NCBI GenBank assembly: GCA_030522415.1
Contig: CM060127.1
Coordinates: 16,821,314-16,885,313, forward strand
Origin: Channallabes apus
Lineage: Eukaryota > Chordata > Actinopteri > Siluriformes > Clariidae
Length of the DNA stretch: 64,000 nt
Reading direction: 5' to 3'
Positions 55,701-64,000 of this stretch are shown here, piece by piece. Within the stretch, counting starts at the first letter, position 1. Every line of letters starts with the position of its first letter. Below the pieces are notes generated by a model that was not told where the DNA came from, searched no databases, and saw only the letters and a program-made list of their open reading frames with translations. The translations under genes were made by a program, and so were the position numbers.

Positions 55701-56277
55701 TATCACTCAGCTTAACTCAACTACCTCAGAACATTGAGACTGGACTGACTATCAACACAAGCGCAAACACACTGACCTACACTACCAAACTATCGTACAC
55801 ACCACCCTGTAAATGCTCTTTTGCACAATATTCACTACTGGACTACTTTTTGCACAACTTCTTAACTTTTTTAAATCTTGCTGCTACATTAAGTTAAGGA
55901 ATGTTTACTGTTTCTCCACTACCTCGACTCATCACCACAACACCTTATTATTATGTTATGTTGTCGCACCGTCACTTTATTGCTTTTGTGTGCACATTTG
56001 CACGTGCACTTTATGTTGCCTGTTGTCTGAAAAAACCCTGTAGATAGTCTTCCTTAGCTAGTTAGTTTTTGTTAATTTATGTTAGGACAATCTGTCTTGT
56101 CTCTGCTAGCCAGCTAACTTGGCCTCTTAGTTAGCTAGTTTAGTCTTTCTGTTAATTTATGTTGTAAATTTATGTTGCATGTAGCACCTTGGTCCTGGAG
56201 GAACGTTATTTCGTTTCACTGTGTACTAACTGTATATGGTTGAAGTGACAATAAAGCCTACTTGAACTTGAACTTGA
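53441..56277 (+). mobile_element. L2/CR1-like LINE, copy B, 5'-truncated
   Basis: Fragments of ORF2 lie in order in shifting frames: endonuclease end ([20 protein letters not shown], 53535-53948), RT fingers ([19 protein letters not shown], 53884-54492), palm with [13 protein letters not shown] (54489-54830), GAPQGCVLSPLLF and the catalytic FADD at 54929-54940, then thumb (SLNVDKTKEMVVDFR) and C-terminal region to 55617. At least four frameshifts inactivate it. A (CA)n lies in the 3' UTR, which ends TGACAATAAAG with CTTGAA repeats. Confidence 0.9.
55620..55700. repeat. (CA)n microsatellite in LINE 3' UTR
   Basis: About 40 CA units directly after the ORF2 end of copy B. A matching CA run is at the same place in copy C. 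Confidence 0.97.
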
Positions 56278-56723
56278 GAATCTCACATGGTCCCTCAACA
56301 CCAGCTCTCTGCACAAGAATACCCAACAGTGTCTTTTTCTTCTGAGAAGGGTGAGTAAGGCCCAGCTTCCACCACAGATTCTCACCATCTTCTACAGAGG
56401 GACTATCGTGAGCATTCTGAGCAACTGCATCACTGTCTGGTTTGAGAGTTGGGCCATCTCGGACCGCAAGGCCTTACAGTGGATAGTGAGGACAGCCGAG
56501 AAGATCATCGTGGTCTCTCTTCCCTCTGTAACAGCGATCTACACTACTCGCTGCATCTGCAAAGCCACCAGCTTTGTGACTGATCAGACACCCCCTCTCA
56601 CTCACTCTTCACCCTCCTGCCATCTGGAAAAACAAGCATTCGGGCCCTCACATGCAGACTGTGCAATAACTTCTACCCACATGCCATCCGTCTACAAAGC
56701 AAAAAAGGACTGAACTGATTCAC

Positions 56724-56795
<72 letters not shown>

Positions 56796-57240
56796 AGATA
56801 AACATTCACCTCTATTAAATGGGACTGGACTGATAAATACACACATGCATACACAGTGATCTACAACCATCCATCATATTTTCAACACTAAATTTTAAAT
56901 TGTTTTCTTGCACAAATATTTATATTATCAGCTGCTATGTGCACAAGGACTCTCTCGTCTCTGCTGCTACTCACAAGAAATGTTTACTGTTTTGTATCCA
57001 TCATGCCGATAACTTGCACTACCTCTATCCACGATCCCAGTATATCTCAGTTTATTGCATTGTGTGTGCATTTGGTTGCCTTAGATAGTCAGCTAATTCG
57101 GTATCCTAGTTAGCTAGTTAGTTTCATTCATTTATGTTACATGTACAGGACCTTGGTCCTGGAGGACTGCCATTTCGTTTCACTGTGTACTAAACAGTAT
57201 ATGGTAGAAATGACAATAAAAGCCTACTCGACTTGACTTG
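56278..57240 (+). mobile_element. L2/CR1-like LINE, copy C, 5'-truncated
   Basis: Starts at the 3' tail of copy B, within the ORF2 C-terminal region (SSLHKNTQQCLFLLRR, then SILSNCITVWFESWAISDRK), continues through a CA run (56723-56792), and ends TGACAATAAAAGCC with a CTCGACTTGACTTG tail. Confidence 0.88.
56723..56792. repeat. (CA)n microsatellite
   Basis: CA run in the 3' UTR of LINE copy C. Confidence 0.97.
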
Positions 57241-60200
57241 TTTAAAGAAGCGATTCCGGTAGTGTGTGTGTGTGTGTGCGTGTGTGAAAATCGTCCAACA
57301 AAAATCTAAATTAAGTTAAATTAAATTAAAACATTTTAGTTTCCCTAATTTAGTTCAGTTTAATTTGTTTATTTATTTAAAAGCTGAATGGGAAAATGAT
57401 TGAACATCTGGGTTAACAGGCCGTTAAGCAGCGCCCTCTCGTGGCTGACCATCTTAACTGCTGTATTTTTTTTTTTATTCCATTGTATCCATCTGCTGCT
57501 GATTGTTTCCCTTTTTCACTGTTCATCTCAAGTTCATGAAATGTGTATTTCCAAACTGTAGGAGTGATTTTGCTATGAGTACAGTTTACACAGTGATAAT
57601 CAGCCTGTCTGGCTATATGTACATAGTTCAGTTTGAGTCACTGATCAACTTCTTTTTGTATTACAGCTGGATTTGTTGCTGTAAACTGATCAGCACAACA
57701 GTCTACTGCCAGAATAATAACAGCAGTTTAGTACCAACAGTTTTAAACTGTTGCTGTGATTCTCAATCCCAGAGAAAACCCTGCGTTCTTTAGTCATGCT
57801 GAGGGAGTTAAATGTTCATACTAAAGCAGGGAAAACAAAAACCAGCAGTGCCTGGGGCTCTTATGAAGTTAAACAATGTTGAAGAGCTCTAGTGCAGTAA
57901 ACCGAGTTCTCCACTTTCACATAAATTGTTAAATATTTTTCATCCAAATTTTCATCCCTCGTTTTTATTTGTTTATTTTTGCTTGAATCACTTCCTCTTT
58001 TTAAATACTTTCACAAGTAGGTCCTAGGGTCTTCTGAAGGTTTAATGGCAACTTCGAATGAAGATTGAGAGCAAGGAAAAGGGCAATAGAATGGGATAAG
58101 GAAAATAAACTTGCTAGTGTGAAGCAAAACTACTGTAAGTACAGAGTCCTGGTTGCCCATGTTGCCACAAAGAAGCAGAGAAATTACCACTGTTCCTTTA
58201 TCAATCACTAGAATATTGTTGTTTAACAGGAAGTTTATTTCTCAAAATAAGTCTCAGTGAACACTTGTACATTGTTTCATGATTTGCAATGAAAGGAATT
58301 TTCATGGAATAGCTTTAAATGAAACAAAATGCACAGTTTTGATTAATTCAGTGATACAGGTATGACCTTGTATCTTGTGGATGATATAGGGAATGGACCA
58401 GATTGAGTAATCTGCTATATAAATTTGTCTGTACATTGGTCAGAACTTACTCTTTCAATGATATATCTTTATGTTTCGTACATTGGATTAAAAAAAAAAA
58501 GAAGAAGAAGAAGTCTGCATGTCTGTCTGTATGCCTGTCTAGTAAGATTTTATCACAGCATAACACAACTGGCTGGACAGAATTAATTAAACTTTTCCAG
58601 CCCTTTGGGATTTTCCTGAAGTTAAATCTGAGCCATAAATGAAATCAAAATATTTAGCAGCAGGGATGGTATGAGCAGTTATGTACCAGATTACGTCACA
58701 GCATTCAGCACATTTTTTGGACAAATATGGTGCTTTTTATAATGTACGTGTCCCTCAACAGAGTCAATCAATGAGATAGGTTAGCACAGAGTATACATAA
58801 GACACAAAAATAATGGTAAAGCACCTACTGAACAAGTCACCAAAATCCTCACGGAACACAAACGAAATCATGTCACAGCAAAATAGACAAGTGCACTATT
58901 AAAACTGAACCTTCACACACGATTGGACAAATTCATATATGTTTATTCTTCTTGCACAAAGTGTAAAACGTTTGTCTCATAAAAACCTTGGCGTTAATAA
59001 AAAGCAGACATGTGACGCACCACTATGAGATAAAATGCTGGTGGTTAAAGCAAACATGAACAACAAAACTAAATAAATAAATATATATCCACAGCAGTCC
59101 AAGGTGAGGAGAGGTAAAGTACCTGAACTGAGAGCCCAGTGTTATGCATGAAAATCATAAAAAGTGATAATTAAAAGTGGTGTTTTGAACAGTTATGTAC
59201 CAGATTTAATAATCTACTTTAAAATAAGCTAATAAGCTACTTGCTCAATGTAGACAAACATCTGCACCACACCAGCTATATATTAGAAAAGCTAAAGTGA
59301 ATATTTGTTATGGGATTATTTAATACTTTCATTGCTAAAATAACAGCACTGAAGAGGTATACAGTAAGTGATTCGCTCTCTGATTACTGAACAGGTTTGG
59401 CTGAGGACGATACAATTTAGTGTAAACAAGGCATAAAATACTCAACCATACAATACTGTATTTCTTCATATTAATAAGTTAGGCAGGGAGTTCTGCCGTA
59501 CAGTAAGACAAGCAGACATGTACGCGGGCTTCCTGAAATAATATCACTGAATACATTAAAGCTGATTAGCTTATTTTAAGCTTTGACATTTTAACTATTT
59601 CTAAAAACTCTTAAACCGTCAACGACGGGTACTAACACTGGTTATACATAATGGTAAGGAATTAAAAAATTGGATGCATACTGTTATAGGAAAAGAGAAA
59701 TAAGTGACTGATGTGGCTTAATGTGAAAGTAAATTATTCAGTGGTTTAATAAAAAATGTGTATCCTTTTCCAAATAATAGCTTATTTTTGCCCCACTCCT
59801 ATCATCTGTGCATTTTCCACACTACCACTACAGTATGTAAATCATTCTCACCATCGATCATTCTCTCCCTTTGTGCACGAGGGCTGTTTAAATTTCGCTG
59901 ACTGAAACGCAACCAGCATCTTTTCTCCCGATGAGTGCTCCTGCTGCTGCAGTCCCGACTTAGTGGGCAGGTCAGTGGCACCACTAAAAGTGTGGACTTT
60001 GGGCTTTTGTTGTCAAAGACAACTGATCGTTCTTAAGGGCGTGGGATTATTGACACCATTTACATAAGATATTTCAGGCTAAACCGTGCAGGCACCTTAC
60101 AGAATGCACAGAACCATTTGCACAGAATGACAAAAAGGGCAGTTACTAGATTCAGATTTTTCTGAAATGTCTCAGGGCTTCCCTCTGCTGGACTGACTCT

Positions 60201-60490
60201 TAGTTGTGCTTAATTGGAACGCATATTTTCTTTATGTCTATACCCGTGCAGTTTTAAGAAGTACAATGAGCCCCTTAAAAGAGGTAATTCCTAATCAACA
60301 AAACTTTGCAAGCCGATTTTCTGTTCACATTTTGTGGAGTACTTTATAACAACAAGAAGAAAAAAAAATTTCTCGAAAGTCAAAAAGAACCTGAAATCTG
60401 CTTGCCATTGTTATACAGAGCAGTTATTGAATTACTGTAACCTTTCTGTGTAACACCACATACGAACACCTTCTCAGAACGCTTAAAAAT
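57241..60490. other. Intergenic, gene-poor
   Basis: No gene. A CTCF-like site lies at 57431-57445 and simple A/GAA runs at 58491-58513; the rest is AT-rich. Confidence 0.5.
57431..57445 (-). promoter_or_regulatory. CTCF-like motif (strong match)
   Basis: The minus strand reads GCCACGAGAGGGCGC, matching CCACNAGRGGGCGC. About 17.5 kb upstream of the itgb8 start. Binding is inference. Confidence 0.5.
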
Positions 60491-60506
60491 GGCTTCTATA
60501 GGTTTG

Positions 60507-60571
60507 GTTGCCAAGCAACGCCCTCAGGCAGGTACTGTAATCAGCGGATATGCACGACACCTGGTCGTGCA
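60507..60571. promoter_or_regulatory. X-box-like motif and palindrome cluster
   Basis: GTTGCCAAGCAAC (60507-60519) fits the RFX X-box (GTNRCC, short spacer, RGYAAC). An 8-bp-arm palindrome follows at 60551-60571 (TGCACGAC, ACCTG, GTCGTGCA) and then a GC-alternating tract near 60593-60606. No gene starts here that I can see. Confidence 0.35.
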
Positions 60572-60871
60572 CCTTCATAAACTCTGTGCAGGGTGCGCGC
60601 GCGCGTGGATATAGTGTCTGTGCCATGTGCACGAGCGTTAATCATGCTAGTTAGATAGCATTAAGTTTAAATGCTATTTGAAGCAGGGGTTTTGTTCTGA
60701 TGAAAAGCCATACTGAGAGAGTCTTTAGTTAACATAGTAATTTAAGGTGGATATTCTATTTTAAATGAAGCTTAACTGAGGAAAAGTTAAGGTAAACGTT
60801 TTATTACACATATACAGTAGACCACGTGGTTGGTGGCAATATAGTCCCCTACCTAGGTACAATTGGTATGC

Positions 60872-61015
60872 GCATTGGTGGTTCAGTGGTACTGTAGGTA
60901 TCTCACCTGCCATGTGGAAGACCTGGGTGCACATCGGACGCAGTGCTGCTCCCAAACCAGATGTTCTGCTGTGGTGACCCCTTGACAAGGGCAGCTGAAA
61001 GACCACCAAGGGACA
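60872..61015 (+). mobile_element. tRNA-Gly-derived SINE
   Basis: GCATTGGTGGTTCAGTGGTA matches the start of tRNA-Gly, and CACCTGCCATGTGGAAGACC keeps the GCC anticodon-arm region. The T-arm and acceptor end are decayed. A SINE body with TTCTGCTGTGGTGACCCC and AAGGGCAGCTGAAAGA follows. Not a working tRNA. Confidence 0.65.
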
Positions 61016-61019
61016 ATTG

Positions 61020-62350
61020 GTCACAAGCATGAATATGCTTCACAAATCACATCCAAAACCTGATTCTAATGTCCATTCATTAAACGGCCTTAACAATCAG
61101 CTGCTCTGTAAGTATCTTTTGCTGAAACCAAAAACGTTCCTCCTGTCTCCTTATCAACAAGGTGTTTCTCATCTCAGAAATTCCTTAAACTGGTTATTTT
61201 TTGCACCACTGTGTAAATCCAAAAGCAGAGTTGCCCAAATTCTTACATATGATTTACCAAAAATTAAGCTGTTCGGAGGGACATGGATCAAAAAGAAATG
61301 TTAATAAAACCACATTACACTAAAGCTTAAAAGTACTATTAAAATACTGTCTGTCAGATGAGCAACGTTTTACTTTTATAACTTGTCTGTTGTGTGAAAC
61401 GTATATAAAATTATATATAAACAAAATATTTAACATTATGAGCAGCATTGCTCTAGAGATCATGAAAATTCCAGAAGAACATGACTTTCTAAATGCTCAA
61501 ACCAACATCGCAGGCACCAACTACATCAATGTCAAAGTCGTTTTTCAGTATGATGTGTACTGAAGTACTGTATTTGACTTGTATCCTTGCACACTGAATA
61601 GTTGCTATATTATTTGACTGCTTGAATTTGCTTATGAGAAGGTGCTCCGGTGGATTTTGAGTGCCTCCATAATGAAAAGCATGTCATCTGATCAAAATCA
61701 CGCACATGCACAAAAAAGACACCTATACTGTTGATTGTGCAAGTAGTTTTGGCTCTCCGTTCTTAATTATAACATCATACATTAATAATGAATCTAGTTT
61801 AGTACAATCAACAAAATATTCAAATGTGTCCTTCAGTTCTCAGTCAACTGGTAAACGATTGTGAACATTTATTGTATGATTGTATACCAATGTGGAGGTC
61901 AGAAAATACCATTCCAGTTGAATCAGTAATGGTTTCCAGGATTTTTGTTAGCAGCGGTATGAAAGTTTTATGAGGGCTTATGTGGGGGAATTAAACTTAA
62001 TAGCTAGAGATAATTCTTGGCTAAAAATAGTATGAGCCAAACTCATTCAAATCAAAAGAGATGTGGAGAATCAGAGCTAAAAGACTAGACTCAAAAGGAT
62101 GATAAAGCTTCCAATAAAACAGTAATGTATGTAATAAAAAAAGCGGTAAAGCATCTTGACACTCTGCCCATATTCCTCTTAAATGCCCATATTTACCTCT
62201 GATTTGTTTGTTTGTGTGTGCAAGCCAGTAGTGTTTGATTTCAGCGACTAAAGCAGTAAGGTTGAATGTGCACAGTTCTACTGTACTATTTTCCAAAATA
62301 TTTAATCTCAGTTAGTAGAACATTCAGGACGTAACAATTGTTACTGGTAT
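61020..62350. other. Intergenic, no gene seen
   Basis: AT-rich DNA with short unsupported frames only. Confidence 0.5.
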
Positions 62351-62355
62351 ACCTC

Positions 62356-62520
62356 CCTGGGCAGTATGGTGCTGCAGTGGGTAGTGGTGCTGCCTTACAG
62401 CTCCAGAGTCCCTGGTTTGATCTTGAGTTCAAGTTACTGTCTCTGTGGAGTTTTGCTGGTTCTTCCTTTTTGCCCATCTGCATTGGTTTTTCACTTTTTG
62501 CTCCATTTTTTCAAAGCCAG
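62356..62520 (+). mobile_element. V-SINE-type fragment, another subfamily
   Basis: GGTGCTGCAGTGGGTAGTG, GCTGCCTTACAGCTCC and CTGTCTCTGTGGAG keep the order of a tRNA-like head and the start of the V-SINE core; the core then decays. Confidence 0.6.
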
Positions 62521-64000
62521 TAACATGTGACATGAACCCCAACACCACAATGCTATCATTTAACATTTAACAGCTTAACTACTTGAGGCTTTCTTAGTTT
62601 GCATGTAAGTGTTTATCACTCTTCTTTTTCTTCTTCTAGGTCTCAGTATTCAGACATCAATAACGATTTCTAATCGCAGCACTCAAATTAAGCCTGACCA
62701 AATACATCCCCATGGCATGCTGCCAGACAGGACGCCTCCAGGCTCACTTTGATTTTCTAAAGCACTTGTAGCAAACTGTAGCAGTTCAAATGATCCAATT
62801 AGCTATAAACCTGATTAATAATGCAACCAGGTAATTAAATACAATCCTCTATGGATTATAGAGAATTAGAAGATAATGAATGCTTTCATCCATACAGTAA
62901 GCGTACAGTATAGTGGATTTTGTCTTCTATACAGTATATAGTAATATGACTTCTGCTTAAATTCACATCTAAGCATATTTTAGGCTTTTTAAATATTTAC
63001 ATTTCAGTTAAACTTGTTCTTGTACAATCAAATCCAGGCTTAATCATGTCTTGGGCCTTCACAAGACACATGAAGCCCTGCAACCACAAGGCCCAATCAC
63101 ATCAAACATCAAGTAACAATACAAGTCATGCATATGCACAGTGATGAAGTGAATGCCAGCATTTCTCATTTCCACATATTCCATTCCAGAAAGCAAACCT
63201 CTCCAGTCGATGATGTTTAATGGAAATCATTGAATGTGTTTACGCAACATAAACGCATTTGAAGCATGTCTTTTCAGGACACTTTTCAGTTGCTTTATCC
63301 AAGCTTTTATCAAAAGTGAAAGCAATATAATCTTATTGTGTAATCAGATACCTACAAAGTTCTATGTTCTTTGGTGTGGTGCCCAGCCTTATATCATATC
63401 CTGTCTAAACACTACATTCTGCAACCACATGGCTGACAGAGGCAATTCTAGAGTCTGCTGGGGCCATTTGCAGGATGCCTCTCTAATCATAGACAACCAC
63501 CATGCACCATCATTATTTTATAAATAATATATAGGTTTGTCAGTCCTTATATAGATATTATACTATTGTCATATTTTTCTTGCAATATTTTTCTTGCAAT
63601 CTTGTAAGCTGTAATAATTGCCTGAATGTGTGAGATACTGTATGTGTGTGTGTGTTCGAGGTGCTGTGGGGGAGTGTGAAATGACTCAGGCATTGACCCC
63701 TAGGTGACAGAGCAGCTATTCAGCAATGTTTTGTCCTTTGGCGAGCACTCCATCCTAACTGAGCCATATGAGTCATGACGGACCTGCGTGTCCTTTGCCC
63801 TGATTACCAAAGCATTATGTCTGCTGTGTAAAATCCATTTATAAAAACATTATCAACGTTTCTCATTCACTAGGCCATAGGAAGTGCTTATGTAAATCAT
63901 ATAAAACTAAAACACCAGTAAAACAAAGTGCCAAGCACAAAACCGAGAAAACCTGATATCTTCAAATTAACAGTCCCACAAAAATCCGTCTGTCCATTTC
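62521..64000. other. Intergenic, no gene seen
   Basis: Nothing recognised apart from short TG runs near 63641. Confidence 0.5.

Noticed and set aside
60872..60951. Possible functional tRNA-Gly(GCC)
   Set aside because: The head and anticodon arm match, but the T-arm and acceptor 3' side do not pair, there is extra sequence in the D-arm to anticodon region, and a SINE body follows.

Overview
This is vertebrate nuclear DNA from a teleost fish. The evidence is two spliced vertebrate genes with GT-AG introns, an AT-rich background full of microsatellites, and many fish-type transposons: Tc1/mariner, hAT, DANA-like V-SINEs, CR1/L2-like LINEs and a Ty3/gypsy element. The repeat mix would suit an otophysan such as a catfish, but the species cannot be fixed from this window.

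Genes. (1) sp8, a Sp/KLF zinc-finger transcription factor, lies on the + strand at 4217-5934. It has two coding exons and 449 predicted residues, with a GC-rich promoter upstream and a poly(A) signal at 6772. (2) itgb8, integrin beta-8, lies on the - strand from 39946 down to 11623. I assembled 15 coding exons whose phases agree at every junction, giving 790 residues: signal peptide, PSI, hybrid, beta-I with MIDAS, I-EGF cysteine repeats, beta-tail domain, one membrane helix and a short tail. The genes are convergent (tail to tail), the same arrangement I recall for human SP8 and ITGB8 on 7p21. I found no other host protein-coding gene.

Layout. 1-4216: sp8 upstream region with candidate regulatory blocks. 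4217-6800: sp8. 6800-11622: intergenic repeats, a CTCF-like motif and the probable itgb8 3' UTR. 11623-39946: itgb8, whose introns hold a 1.6-kb Tc1 element, an inverted pair of V-SINEs, three hAT or mariner non-autonomous elements and a young gypsy derivative with two identical 250-bp LTRs. 39950-40500: CpG-rich itgb8 promoter. 40550-64000: gene-poor DNA with a second Tc1 element (43009-44380), a hAT element with G-runs (51791-52304), a head-to-tail cluster of L2/CR1-like LINE copies (52855-57240), another CTCF-like motif and an X-box-like motif.

Most worth a second look: the gypsy derivative whose gag is fused in frame to an integrase tail; a phase-symmetric beta-tail exon in itgb8 that I believe human ITGB8 lacks; an NPxY-type motif in the beta-8 tail; and candidate insulator and enhancer motifs around the two genes. 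Exon calls come from reading splice sites and frames by eye and have no transcript support.
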